A DNA stretch of 64,000 nucleotides from Cavenderia fasciculata (GCF_000203815.1 NW_004457642.1:1-64000); one strand, 5' to 3'; numbered from the stretch's first letter, positions 46,098 through 59,950 are shown. A program made the numbers and translations. The notes: generated from the letters alone by a model not told the origin.

Positions 46098-46497
46098 AGG
46101 TAGTATTTGTTTAATCTGAAACAACAAATAAATAAATGAACAAGTATTATCAATAAATAAACAAAACAAAAATGATGCTCCCAAATATTGGTCTAAGGAT
46201 GATACTTGTAAATGGTTGGAGACACACTTTATCACTCAAACAATTCTTTTCTTTAGAAAAGGACGAAGGTGATGAAGAGGAAGAAGAGGACGACAAAAAA
46301 TAAAGAATAGTTTTTATATTGTATAAGAAACATTTCTGGTCTTTATAACAATATTAACTTTATTAAAGAAATTTCGTTCACGTAAGATGTTGGTATATAT
46401 TTACATTTTTATTTGCAAGATCAGTACTAGATTTAGATTTTTTGTTATATTATTTGCAAATACATTTTTTTTGATTAAATAGTAGATAGAACATTAT
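46098..46497. other. Short spacer between the copy-B pair; nothing recognised
   Basis: AT-rich; it contains the presumed promoter of SWIM copy B and the 3' end of NAGLU copy B. No repeat of the copy-A spacer is apparent. Confidence 0.45.
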
Positions 46498-49011
46498 TTA
46501 ATGGAAAATTATTTTGTTTTGATTATGTTTTTTGTTTAGACGATTATTTTGTTGTTTTTTAACATTAATATGTAATTTAATATCTTGAACTGACATGTCC
46601 ATCCATTTTGTTGATTTATACATATCTTCATCATCATCACCGTCATCATACTTGGTATGGTGTCGATTATCATCATCTGATGAAGATGGAGGAGGAGGAA
46701 GTTGACCATTTATAAATTTAGATAATAAATAGGCATTACCAGTTGGGAGGGTTGGGTATTGATAGTTTTGATTATTCCATGATTCCTCAAGTGATTCAAT
46801 GTCATTGGTGTAGTCTGTATTGTTGAATGTTGTATTGGTCGACAATGAAGTATCCATGTATTTAATAAACAGAGCCCATCTTGCAAAATAGAAATCATTC
46901 AACAGTCCACTCCAAAGATGGTAGGCATAGTCGTGAAGCGATGAGTTGGGAGGACCCCACAATGTAATTTGGTTACGAGCATTAAACTCAAAGGGGGCAG
47001 TCTCTCCACTACTGGTGTTTAGTGCCCATTGTCGAGCATTGGCCGTCCAAGTACCGACCAGCAGCATTTGCTGTGTCGCTGCGATCGTGTCCATATCCGT
47101 AATGATATTCAAACAACTAGTTGCACGTTCTTCAAACACTGTGCTTTGGTTGGTCAGATAAGCATCATACATTGCCATTTGAGTATCCATAAACAGGTTA
47201 CTGAGTGCTTGTAGAGTGATTTCAGAGACATCAAATGAGAATGTGGCTGTTGATAGGACATACTCGTCGGTTACACCGAGATAGAGTTGCCATGCCTGTT
47301 GGACAACCGATGGATCGTAGTAGAGATCGTTGGTCATATTGAGTTGGGGACGCATGCCGACAAAACTTGATGGGGGGCCGTAATAGCCGAGTGTTGCATT
47401 GAATACAGTTGGAATGAGCAGGTTCCAAGCTTGTGCCAACTCTGGTACAAACACACCGTATCTACGTTGCGTGTATTGGTTAATCCACTCGGTCATGTTG
47501 GGTGCAGTTGTACGCCACGCCATCTCGTTCATCAAGTCGTACATCATATAATTCTGTTCGATTGCTTCTGGTGTCAGACCAGTCCCCTTCATTCCAGGTG
47601 ACGCCAATCTAGCGACAATAGGTTGTGTCGACACTTCTGGCACTCGACCATACATGCCCGTACGTCCACCAAAATTATGCAACATGCACCAGATCCAGTC
47701 GTGTCCGTAAAACTGGTTGGTCGAGTTCCACGCAGGGTACGCCTCGGCCCACAGATCCAACACCAGCAGACGTCCAATAGGAACACCGCCGAGGAACGCC
47801 TCTGACTGAGCGGGGAGCCAAAACTCGGGGTCGCTCACCAAGAACCACCCCTGCAACACCCACACGGCCTGCGGATCAGCTTGCACCAACGCATTGTACA
47901 TGGAAACAGAGCTGTTGCGCAGATACTCGGTGCTGTTACTTGGCGGCAGCAGCTCGTTGAACGGGTCAAAGTTGTAGTAGTGGTTGGTGCCGTAGATCTC
48001 GGTCTGCACCTTGACATAGGTCTGTGTGAGGTTGGCAAAGAGCGGGTCGGTGGGATCGAGGTAATAGGTGCCGTTAAAGATACCCCACGACTCTAGCTGC
48101 GTGATGTTTGCGTGGGGAAAGAGCGTCATCATCTCGCCTGGCACGTGTCCTCCAAACCCGGGCAATACAGGGGTCATCCCATACTGACGCATTCTCTGCA
48201 AGATGAACAACTGCAAGTCACGCTGTCTGGCGATAAAGTCGTAGTCCAACGGTCCACCCCAGCCATTCACATTACCCATTCTATTCCAAGGTAGGAATGC
48301 GGGCCCTGTAAAGAACGCCTCTATGCCATCCGACGACAACCCCATCTCTGCAAATACATTGGCCCATACATACTCTTGGCCGACAAATGCCAGCGGTAGG
48401 TTGTATCCATTCAGAGCCATCCAATCGATTTCACGTTGCCATCTCTGCCAATCCCACCATACTGTGCTGTACCCAAATGTACACACGTTCATATAGTATC
48501 GCCATTGACTTGCAATTGGTTGCGTCACTGGAACCGGCACCTCTGGCAACGCACCATCATTCAAATTACATTGGTCACCCGTCCAAGTATACACACACAT
48601 TGCATAGTACTTGAGGTAATAGTTGAATGCCTGTGCTAGGTTGACTGCATTATTTGCTTGCAAATAGACATAGGTCAAATTCTTTTCACCATCCACCGAA
48701 TAGGATTCAGTTGACAATGCAAAGTATTCTCCATTTGCAGCACCAGCAGTATTACTAATATTTGATAGTTGTAATTGAAAGTATGGTAAATATCTATAAC
48801 CAATCACTCTATCAATCAGTGAGTATATTAAATCATATGTATCTTGATTTGAAGTTGAAGTTGAAGATGACTGTGTTATAGGTTTAAAATTACTATTACT
48901 ATTATCATGATTATTTAAAGGTATAGTATAACAATTAATAAATGTACATTGCGATAAGAAAAGTAAGAAGAATATGAATATTAATTTGAGATGAAGATAA
49001 TGATTCCTCAT
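46498..49011 (-). CDS. naglu: Alpha-N-acetylglucosaminidase (GH89), copy B
   Basis: This minus-strand single exon gives 837 residues from the ATG at 49011. The signal peptide (LIFIFFLLFLSQCTFINC) is strong. All GH89 blocks are kept: WWDWQRWQREIDWMALNG, NGWGGPLDYDFIA, LPGFGGHVP, catalytic FDPFNE and LDLWAEAYP, HDWIWCMLHNFGGRTGMYG, and GTGLTPEAIEQNY. Similarity to copy A (13417-15885) is very high through the core, weaker at both ends, and the C-terminus here carries an Asp-rich insert (DDDDEDMY-like) and a basic tail absent in A. Many N-glycosylation sites. Both copies look active. Its core also shares the higher G+C seen in copy A. Confidence 0.93.
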   Translation of the reverse strand: MRNHYLHLKLIFIFFLLFLSQCTFINCYTIPLNNHDNSNSNFKPITQSSSTSTSNQDTYDLIYSLIDRVIGYRYLPYFQLQLSNISNTAGAANGEYFALSTESYSVDGEKNLTYVYLQANNAVNLAQAFNYYLKYYAMCVYTWTGDQCNLNDGALPEVPVPVTQPIASQWRYYMNVCTFGYSTVWWDWQRWQREIDWMALNGYNLPLAFVGQEYVWANVFAEMGLSSDGIEAFFTGPAFLPWNRMGNVNGWGGPLDYDFIARQRDLQLFILQRMRQYGMTPVLPGFGGHVPGEMMTLFPHANITQLESWGIFNGTYYLDPTDPLFANLTQTYVKVQTEIYGTNHYYNFDPFNELLPPSNSTEYLRNSSVSMYNALVQADPQAVWVLQGWFLVSDPEFWLPAQSEAFLGGVPIGRLLVLDLWAEAYPAWNSTNQFYGHDWIWCMLHNFGGRTGMYGRVPEVSTQPIVARLASPGMKGTGLTPEAIEQNYMMYDLMNEMAWRTTAPNMTEWINQYTQRRYGVFVPELAQAWNLLIPTVFNATLGYYGPPSSFVGMRPQLNMTNDLYYDPSVVQQAWQLYLGVTDEYVLSTATFSFDVSEITLQALSNLFMDTQMAMYDAYLTNQSTVFEERATSCLNIITDMDTIAATQQMLLVGTWTANARQWALNTSSGETAPFEFNARNQITLWGPPNSSLHDYAYHLWSGLLNDFYFARWALFIKYMDTSLSTNTTFNNTDYTNDIESLEESWNNQNYQYPTLPTGNAYLLSKFINGQLPPPPSSSDDDNRHHTKYDDGDDDEDMYKSTKWMDMSVQDIKLHINVKKQQNNRLNKKHNQNKIIFH

Positions 49012-50364
49012 CCTTTTATAATTATATATAAATATATATATATCTTTAGATAGATAGATAAATTGTGTTGTTAACAATAACTAATGAGATGAAGGAGGAG
49101 GATTGTTAACACCTGTCAAACCAACTGACCAAGCTTTTACACCCACCACCCCAATCAATCAATTCAATTTTAATCAATTTAATTTTGATTGGCTGAATGC
49201 CGTATATATATGTATCCATGGGTTCATTCATTCATTCATTCATCCATCCATTCATTCATTCATTTTAAACTATCTATTGTATTATGACTGGGTTGTTTTA
49301 GTTGATCTTTTATATGTATACACAATGTGATGAGAGGCAATGGATGGTGATGATGATGATGATGATGATAATCATCATATAATATTACGATTGGTATTAT
49401 ACATGTATCTATCTATACATTTGCTGATTACTATTACTATTACAATTAATGAACTTTTGGGTGTGAAATCATCCTAAAATAGAATCATAGGAGAGTTGTT
49501 TCATTGCATTATTGGTTTCCCTCCTTTTTTTATTTTCCAATGAAACAACACCCAATTTTTTTGATTATTTTTTTTTGGGCAAGGTACCTCTACGGCTCAT
49601 ACAAAAAATATCTCTCAAACTGATTGATAGATAGCTACCTACCTACTCTCTCTCTAGATGACCGCGTAATCCATCTGTCTCTTTCATTGTTAACCTAACG
49701 CATCATCCATCATCATCACCGACACTCTTTCTGGTATCTTATAACATCAAACAGAGTTGTTTTGGTTTATTTATTTATTTATTTATTTACATATCTATAT
49801 CCCTCTGCATTCTAACTAGTTACAACGATAGAATAGAATAATAGAATAATAATCATTCATTCATCTATTCATTCAAATAACAATATATAGAGAGTGTTAG
49901 CAATAACAACAACAACAACAACAACAACTTGTGTAATATAATAATATAGAGTGTATCATCGTCATCTCAATTAATTCATCTGCTCTCTACTGGATACAAC
50001 TAAAAGATACATAGTAGATAGATAATATATGTTTGGTTATTGTTACTACTACTAAAAAGCAAGCTACTCAACCAATCTAATCTTATCCACAACAACTACC
50101 CCCTCAACCTCTCTCAGCTCAGCTCAGCTCTGCTCATCCCCCCCCACACACACCACTTTTGATTGACCAACACAACAACAAGGCAGCACCAATTCAATTC
50201 AAATCCATCAATCAATTAATCAATCACTCACCCCCCATAATTGATTGTGTGTAATATTACAAAAAGTAGAGACAAACAAACAAACAATCAATTAACAACT
50301 ATAGTAAAACAGACAAGTTAGTTAGTTTTTTTCTTAAGAGATACAACAAAGACAAAGACAAAGA
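49012..50364. promoter_or_regulatory. Long divergent spacer and roco9 leader
   Basis: Contains cattcatt repeats near 49220-49265, (gat)n near 49343-49370, (ttta)n near 49767-49790, an (aac)n block near 49900-49927 and an agctcagctcagctct block near 50117-50135. No ORF or RNA gene is accepted. It serves NAGLU copy B (minus) and roco9 (plus). Confidence 0.5.
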
Positions 50365-50862
50365 ATGTCAACTTTTTTTAAAAAGGATAAAGACAAGGAA
50401 ACGACGAAAAAAGACAAAGACAAGGAAAAGGAAAAGGAAAAGGATAACAACAAACAATATGACAAGGAAAAGAAAGGAACATTGCGAAAATTATTTGGTA
50501 TTAGCAAATCCAACTCTTCATCATCATCATCTCAATTGATTCAACAACAACAACAACAACAACAACGCGACAATAATAATAATAATTATTATAATGTAAA
50601 TAATAGTAATAGTAATGGGAATCAATTAAATGATCAGTCAGCTAATGGTGGTGTATCATCATCAGTGTCATCTGACACTATGACACAACCAACCACGACA
50701 GTGGTGAGTAGTTCCATCTCAACCTCTACATCCACTTCATCATCTTCCTTGAGATCAAACTCTGGAAACAGTCTCACAGCAAGTCAACAAAACAACGCAG
50801 CCAACCGTCGAACAGAATCATCTTCATCTATAAATAGTAATAGTTCGACGGTTGACTATTAC

Positions 50863-50894
<32 letters not shown>

Positions 50895-53800
50895 ATCTAC
50901 AGTACCCAATACTCTTTCATCATCTTCATCTTCATCTTCAAAAAAAGATAAATCCAATTCTATTTCAAATTCCAATTCCAATTCAAATTCAACGCTAAAA
51001 GGATCAAAGGGTAAATTAAAATCGATATATAATTCTCTTAGATTCAAGTCACTTCGAGGTGACAAGTCTAATAATAATGGTGGATCATCATCGACGTCAT
51101 CGTCTTCTGCAGCAGGAGGACGTGGCGAGTTGACCAAGTCGACATCGACACACTTTGAGTTTGCCACACCCATCTCTCCACTACACTATTTTGACCAACA
51201 ATTCCCATCGATAGTGTCGTGGATGCCCAACAGCGACACTTATTTTGGTGTACCTCTCTCGACACTTGTCAAACGTCAAGACAATGGTTGCTCGATCCCA
51301 GTGTTGGTTGAAAAGGCCATCTCCTTTCTCGAGGCCCATTCACACCTCCCCAATCTCTTTTCCAACGCATTTGACTCGGGCACTGTCCGTCACCTGCGTC
51401 AGCTCTTTGAGCGAAACGGCGACGCCAACTTTTTCTATCCCCAACAACAAGATCCCAATGATGTAGCCGCTCTCCTCATTGAATTCCTTTCATCTCTTCC
51501 CGATGAATTATTAAATAATGAATTATATTCTGCTATTAATAATCATTCTTGTAAGCAAAAAAACAAAAAGAAAGAAAAGTATTATAAGTTATTAATTATT
51601 TCTTTTATTTTTTAGCAAATTCAGTTTATGGAGGGTATTGGGATATACAATTTTTAGTAAACAAATTACCAAAAGAATCAAAAGAAGTTGTACAAAGAAT
51701 ATTTATGTTTTTAAAGTCTATTGTCGTGGCTGACAAGGATAGTCTTGGGAGACTGTCTACTTTGTTTACACCGCTGCTTGTGAATCACAAGTCACACAAC
51801 CTCTTGTATCCAGCCACCAACATGATGATTGAAAAATGCGAGGATTTGTTTGTCGAGGTTGATGACCGACCCCAGACACTGCCAGGCGAATTCATCATGT
51901 TGCAAATTAATCGTGTCTCTATTCCACCCATCTTGCAACGAATCACCGACTCTAAACCAGGTACGATCGACTCGAGTACTTGGGAGGTTGGAACACTATC
52001 CATCACAAACTATCGATTGTTTTGGAGTAAAAATGAAGACTCTATATCACAAGACCACTTTTTATTGCCAGATGATTATGAATCCTCTGATAACAAAAAA
52101 GACAAGAATAATGAAGTTAATTTAAAACCTTACCATTTTGAAATTATTCTAACTTCTTGTATTAAATGGGAAACTCTTGGTAAATCAAAACAATTAAAAT
52201 TGGAAAAATCAAAGTAAGCGAGTTGAAAACAAATAATAATAATATGTATGTATTTATTAATATTTATTCTTTTTCTATTTTTTTATAGAATACAACATCA
52301 ATTATATTTATTATATTGTAAAGATATGATATTTCAATATTTTGCATTTCAAGATGATTATAGTATGGATAAATTCCATTGTATATTAGGATATTATATT
52401 AGTCCAGTGAATGATATTGGTAGATTCTTTGCAAACGTAAATGGTGAATTATCAATGTATGATTATCAAAAAGCAAAGGAAATCTTTTTAGAAAAAAAGG
52501 AAAAACGTGAAAAGGATCAAAAAGATCAAGAATCAAAAGATGAAGTAATCATTGAACCTATCAATTTAAATTCTTCTACTTCTTCAACGAATAATAATAA
52601 GATTAAACAATCAACATCAAATCAACAAATAGCAGCAGTAGAAGAAGAATTATCAATATATCAACTTTATCAACAACAACAATTAAACAAGAATCAACAA
52701 CCAATTCATGATTATCAATTTGAATGTACAAGATTAAAACTTGATCAAAAAGAATGGAAAATTTTAGAAGTATGTTAAATCAAAATCAAAACAAATAATA
52801 TTATTATTAGTATTCTTATTTATTTATTATTTCTATTTTTTATTATTTAGTTTTCAACAAGAGATATAATTTCACCAAAGAAAATTATAATACCAAGTAA
52901 TTTGGTAAATGATGAAATATTAAACTCTTATGTAAAAAAGAATTCACGTATCCCCGTATTCACATGGATTCACCCGCACCGAAAATCCGTCCTCTATAGA
53001 CTGACAATCAACAGCTTGGTGGCTAACCCACCCAACGGCATCAATGGCCCCAATCATAATAATGGAGCCACTCTATTACCAATTGGCAATTCAAATGGAA
53101 CGGCCATGTTATCGGCATCACTGAGCTCGAGCACCGGTGTTGTCATGCAACACTACAGTAGTAGTAGTTCAAGCTCGAATGCACAGAATCCACTTGGTAT
53201 TAGTATTGGTGCCGATGACATTCAACCACCACCACCACAAATCAATATCCAATCATCTCCACATAAACGAAGAAATGAAAAGACATCATTCTCACCACAA
53301 ATATCTATAAGGTCTTTGGCCAAAGGATCAAGTAAGAAAAAGGATCCAAGTCTTGGTAAATTACCAGTCATTGGTAATTCATCGACCAATGTCCTCTCAG
53401 ACTCTGTAGACATTAAATTATTCCAAATGTTTGTCAGTCGAGATGTTGATGCATCTCTTGCCGTATCTAATCCATCCACACCATCCTCCTCAACTTCAAA
53501 TTCTCCCATTTTATTCTCTTCTACTCCACAGCAACAAGGATTGAATAGTTCAAATACTAGTACTAATAATCTTGGTAATAGTATCAACAATAATAATAGT
53601 ATCACAAATAGTACAAGTCAATCATCACAATATTTGAATGCAAAATCAACTATTGTATTTACAAACAAGATTGATATGAATTATATATCGGTATTTGAAC
53701 AATTCAAATTGAATAGTAATAATATGGTATTTTTAAATGTTAGTCCTAGGGAGGAAGTTGAAGCAAATTGGCACGAGTTGTACAAGTATATCAACATGTT

Positions 53801-56800
53801 TGATGGTTCAAGTGAATCTTGGCGTCTAGTAGAGGATAGTCATTGGATAGAGTCGGTACGACTATTGGTAGAAGGTAGTTGTCGTGTGGCATCTCTTATT
53901 GGTGAAGGTATCAATGTGTTGCTTAGACCAAACGTTGAATCACCTCTTCATACATTTGATTTGGCTCGTATCACTGCTTTGGTACAAATTATGATGGATC
54001 CATATTATCGTACAATCAATGGATTCATAAAATTAATTGAAAAGGAATTTATTCAATTTAATTTTCCTTTTATTAATTTAAATAACAGTAGTAATAATAG
54101 TGGTAATAATAATAATTCATCATATACAAGTAATAATAATGGAAATAATACTACGAATCAATTAAATAATAGTTTATCAGGATCAGGATCAATTGGAAGA
54201 AATGCTGGTCTGTCATTACTGTCATCTAGTACAAGTTCAACTAATAATAATAATGGATCAACTACATCTTCATTATCTGGGTCAACTGGAATGCCACCAA
54301 TTTCATCATCTGGAACTACACCAAGATTCAAAAAGACAATATCAATTGATGAAAAGATGAATCTATTTGAACAATTGTCGGCAACACTCGAAGCACCACC
54401 ATCAATGAGTAAAAAGACACCTGCTCTATTTACATCAAACGATTCATTGGATATTTCAGTGATTAGTAGATCATTGTCACCAGTGTTTGTTCAGTTTTTA
54501 GATGCTGTATGGCAGATTCAAAGACAGTTCCCATTCCATTTCGAGTTTAACGAGTATATGCTATTGTTTATCATAAAGGAAGCGTTTACTGGAAGATTTG
54601 GAACATTTTTGGGTAGTGAAGCTGTACGTGACAATGATCGTCGTGTATTAGGTCGTACACCATCCGTATGGCAGTACATCAATGCTCATGCCGATCAACT
54701 ATTCAAAAACATGTCTTTCAAGTATACCAAATCACATACATTGTCGCCAGGTGATGAGTCGTATGAACATATCAAACCAACAGTCGATCGTGCCAGTATT
54801 GTATTGTGGAGTCGTTTGTTTGGTGCACACATTAGTGCACGTGAAGGCCAACAACTAGGAAAACGAGTGATTGGACGTTCCAAAGCAGAATTTTGTAATT
54901 GGAGACTTACCAATGTAACCATTGATGTACACCATCTAAACTTTTGCCGTTCCCTAACACATTTGGACTTGTCTCGCAATTTCCTCAACTCTTTCCCATC
55001 GGAACTAGTGTTACTCGGTAATTTGACTCATTTGTCACTTGCTGATAACCGTATCTGTTCAATGCCAAGTGCTGTACTCAAATTGGTCGGTAGCAAACTC
55101 AAACTAATCGAACTAAACCTTGCCAACAATCTACTCGACACATTACACAAACAAGTATCAACTCTGACTACACTTCAACGTTTGATACTTGATGGTAATC
55201 GATTGGTTGTCATTCCAGAATCAATTAGTAAGATGAGCAGTTTACGAGTACTCTCTGTTGAGAATAATCGTTTGACTAGCTTCCCTCAAGCACTGTCTCT
55301 TATGAAAGGATTGGAAGAGCTAAAGGTAGCAGGAAACCAAATCCGTGACCTCCCACTTGGATTCTTTACACTACCCAATGTACGTCACGTTGATCTCCGA
55401 CTCAACCTCCTCGCAAAGTTTAAAGCACACAAGATGGATGATAGACCATACTCTATGAATTCGATCGAGTGTCTAAAGTGTGGGCCCAACCCATTACTAA
55501 AGATATCCAACATACTGTATGAAATGAAAACACTACGTCACCTTGAATTGACCGGTTGCAACTTGATGCAAGTACCACCACGTCTACTAGAACTTGTCAA
55601 TCTCGAGACACTACATCTCAACCAAAACAAGTTGACCGAGTTACCAACCGACTTTTGTCGTTTAATCAATCTGGTATCACTCGACTTGTCAGACAATAGT
55701 TTTGCCACGTTGCCAGCATCTGCACTACTCGTCACACTCAGGAAATTGGATCTTCACAACAACCTCATCTTTGCTTTTACCTTTTCAGCACAATCTCTAC
55801 CATTGATTGAAGACCTAAGACTGGACAGTAATCGATTGACCTATGTATCACCATCAATTGGTCAACTCTCAACCCTCACCAGTTTAAATCTATCAAAAAA
55901 CAATATTGCAACACTACCACATACACTTGGTTCACTTGATCGTCTAAAGAACCTTCAAATCACAACTACCAACATGTCAAGCCCTTTTAAAGAGATGGGA
56001 GACACAATGGCAATTCTCAGATACCTCAAAGCTCAAATCAACTCTTCCTATTATCAACCACGTGGTAAACTAGTCATTATCAGTGATCCAACCATTACAA
56101 GCAAGAATGAAATTATTCGTACAGTCACCTCTAGCAACTCTAAAAAAAGAAATAACAATCAAAAGAATAATAATAGTAACAGTAATAATTCAAACAAATC
56201 ACCATTATCACTTGGTCAAAGAAAGATACCAAAATGGGAATTTGATATGGAACCAGATGTTGTAACACCTCCAACAAACTCTCAATCAACAAATCAACAA
56301 CCCTATTTAAATAGAAAGACAAATCCAAATAGTGGTAAAGATATATTTACAGTTTATATTAGAGATATATCAAGTGTAATTAGTACATGTAGTCAACACT
56401 TGTTTACAAAGAGATCAGTTTTCCTCGTACTGTGGACAGTACAAGAATCTGAAGAACCACTCAAATTGTATCGTACACTTGAACACATTAAAGATCGTTG
56501 TGTTACGGCTAGTATCTACATTGTTGGTATTTTCAATGAAAAGGATAATAATGTAACCAAAGACTATTATACCTATATCAATGCAAAGGTTGAACAAAAG
56601 TGTACAAACAATTTCCCAAACTTTACAATGTCGTTTCATTTGATTGGTAATGTTGGTGGTTCAAGTGTAGACAATGCTCTGTTGAGAATTCGTGAAGATA
56701 TCAAACTCACCTTTACCAAACAACGCAACTATGGTGGTAAACTTCAAAGTTCTCAACGTCTCTTTGAACGTCATCTCAAAACTCTACAATCTCCATTTAT

Positions 56801-59189
56801 CTCGAAACGTGAAATTATCAATATTGGAGATATGTGTGGTTTAGATAAACTTGGTACAAAAGGTACTTGTGACCTCCTAACTGAACTTGGTCTTTTACTT
56901 TGGTTAGATGATCATGAATGGGTCATCCTAGATCCATTTTGGTTAACTACTGCTTTTTCCTCTTTAATTACAGTTTTAAATCAAAGTAATAATAATCAAC
57001 AAAATAATAATAATAATCAAAATAATCAAGTTGTACTAAGAAAAGATATAATAATGATAAGTAGTTTAGAGACTGTATGGAATGATATACCAACAAGAAT
57101 GTATTCATTTTTATTGACATTGGCCAAGAAATATAATATAGCATTTATTATTGATACATTGTTTGACCCAGCACCATGGGGTTATACCTATGGACAACAA
57201 CAAAATCAATTAAATCATGCTGGTAGTTTTAGTGATCTAAGAACCAGTAGTAATAATGGTAGTCCTCAATTACGTTCACTCAATCATTCAATGAATCGTA
57301 ATTCTCCATCCTCTTCTGCTTCAAAATTAACTCTATCCCCTCCAAGTAATAATCGTCTTTCAACTCTTATTAGTAAAGAAAAATTATTATTATCACCTGG
57401 TCAACAAAATAGTAGTAGTAATAATAATAATAATAATTCATCAATTTATGGAAATTTAAAGCTACTTACGGAAAAGGTAATCTTTTTACCAGGAGAATTA
57501 CCAGAGACACCACCATTACCAATAGATACAATGTTTCCAATTCATGAACCAAGATCAGTTGGAAGAATATTTGTATTTGAATCCAAGATTCCATCATCTT
57601 TATTCCCAAGACTTTTATCTCAACTCTATATGTTTTGTTCAATCAAAGTTGCATGGAGAACTGGTGTAGTTTTGGATAATGTCTATCTATCATTCCCTAT
57701 TGCTCGTCGGTACCCAGCGTCACCAAACAACAAACAATATCGTAGAAGTAGTACATTTTCTGTACTTTCATCTGATGATTTGGTAGTCATCCAAGTCAAC
57801 GAAGCAACACAAACGATTGAAATTAGTTCAACTAAAATGTGTCGTCACATTCTTCAAACGTTTGACTTGATCCTCGAGACTTATGCAGATCAACTTGTCT
57901 ACAAGAGTTATATCCCATGCATTCATTGTATCGATTCAAAGAGTCGTCCAGATGGAAATTATCATTTATTCCCAATCGAACAAATTGAAGCAGCGGTTGT
58001 CAAGGGCAAGAGTTATGTTTCATGTCCTCATGCTGGATCAATCCCAATTAAATTGAATCAATTGGCACCAGACCTTACAATGACAGATATCCGTCACAAG
58101 ATGATAGATTATAATGAATTGGAATTGGAACCAAATCCTATTGGTGAAGGTGGTACTGCTACCGTCTATAAAGGTACATGGCGTAATAATCAAAGTGTAG
58201 CAGTCAAGGTCCTACATACAGACAAGATTGGAACCCAATTTACAAAGGTGTTTAACGAATTTAGAAGAGAAATTTTCATCATGTCCTCCTTTTATCATCC
58301 AAACATTTTGGATTTAAAGGGGTTCTGTTTGGAACCACTTTGTATTATCACAGAGTTTATGGCTGGTGGTAATCTATACGACTATATACATGATAGTAAC
58401 TTGGCTCTTGAATGGCCACTAAAGATTCGTATGGCCAAGGAAATTGCAAGTTCACTTCAAACATTGCACGATTGTAAACCATCAATGATTCATCGTGACC
58501 TCAAATCTCCCAACATCTTGTTATCATCTCGTACACCAGAAGATCTTTCCTGTCAACTATGTGATTTCTCACTTAGTGGTTTCTCTACATCTCTTAGTAC
58601 TAGAGCAGTAGAAAATCCAGTTTGGCTTGCACCAGAAGTCATTAGTAAAGAAGGATGTACAGACAAGAGTGATGTCTACAGTTATGGTGTCATTCTCTTT
58701 GAAATTCTATCTCGTCAACAATTCTTTGGTGGTATTAGTTTCATGTCAAATCTTGAACAAATGATTTGTGATGGTATTCGTCCTCAATTACCCTATCATC
58801 AAGTATCAGAATTTGATGCATTACTTAATAGTTGTTGGCATCAAGATCCTTCCCAACGTCCATCATTTGCTAAAATTCTTAAAAAATTGGATCTCATTGA
58901 AACTCTCATCATTATAAACAAACCTGATTTACCAATTCATTTTGATAAATTAAACCAAGTAAACAATCAACAATCAATTCAAGTAAACAATCAACAAAAT
59001 AATAATAATAATCAAAATAATAATGTAATATCATCACCAATATCATTACAATCAATTAATAATAATAATAATAATAATGTAAATATTAAAATAACATTTA
59101 ATAATAATGAAATTAATGATCAAGAAGAAGAAGAAGAAGAAGAAAAGAAAAAAGTTATCAAATCTATAGCTTTTGATGAATACAAATAA
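50365..59189 (+). CDS. roco9: Roco-family multidomain protein (roco9 type): RhoGAP, myotubularin, LRR, Roc-COR, kinase
   Basis: The four exons 50365-51550, 51616-52213, 52289-52769 and 52851-59189 give 2867 residues. In order: charged and Ser/Asn-rich start; RhoGAP-like domain (about 293-452) in which the Arg-finger position reads LPNLFSNAF, so Arg seems lost; PH-GRAM of myotubularin type (GTLSITNYRLFW, about 500-700); myotubularin phosphatase-like domain (about 1070-1440; MMDPYYRTINGFIKLIEKEF), whose active loop reads GINVLLRPNVESP, lacking C-x5-R; leucine-rich repeats (about 1456-1800); Roc-like domain (from 1827) with P-loop position KLVIISDPTITSKNE, lacking GKS/T; COR (about 2050-2370); and a protein kinase (about 2506-2770) with GEGGTATV, AVKV, HRDLKSPN and DFS instead of DFG. 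Dictyostelid roco proteins act in cytoskeleton and development; this order matches roco9. Confidence 0.9.
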
Positions 59190-59205
59190 ACTTTTAATTT
59201 ATTTT

Positions 59206-59914
59206 TTAAACTATAGTTAGGAGACGTTTTGGATTATTAATTAAAATATCATCAATATGTTGTTGTTGAATACCATATTGAATCATTCTTGGAATGATTT
59301 TATGAAGAATATGATGATATCCATGACCTCCATATGTAGTTAATCGATGTTTAGTATAAATATCATGAGATATGACCAATTGTTTAGAATAACCTTGATT
59401 GATTAGACGAGAAATCCATTCAATTCTTTGATTATCAGATGGCATACCCATTACATCACCACCCCAAGGATAATAACTAATTTCCATACCAAATAGATCA
59501 TACTCTAGACAACATCCAGTCTTTGCTATCGATTCCAACATTTCAAAATGATGAATGGTTCTATCGATATGACCCATAATGACACGTGACAGATCGGCTC
59601 CTGCTTCCTTTAATATTCTTAATATTTCCAATGGAGCTTGTAATGAACGACCTGGATGAATTGAAATGGATACACCTGTTTTCTTTTGTGCTCCAGCAGA
59701 TGCTTTTAATGATTTAATCTCGCTCTCTGTCAATGGCCATGAACATCCAACCTCTCCAATAATACCACATTTAATTCCACTACCATCAACTCCTACCAAT
59801 ACTTGTTTAATTATTTCTTCTTCCATTTCTTTAATTTCCATATCTAATACAATCTAAATATAAAAGAAAAAGAAAAAGAAAAAAAGAGTTAGAAATAGAT
59901 TAAACAGTTAAATT

Positions 59915-59950
<36 letters not shown>

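Noticed and set aside
50200-50260. CCCCATAA match resembling the dictyostelid ncRNA upstream element
   Set aside because: Nothing RNA-like follows at the expected distance; it lies in the roco9 leader and is probably chance.
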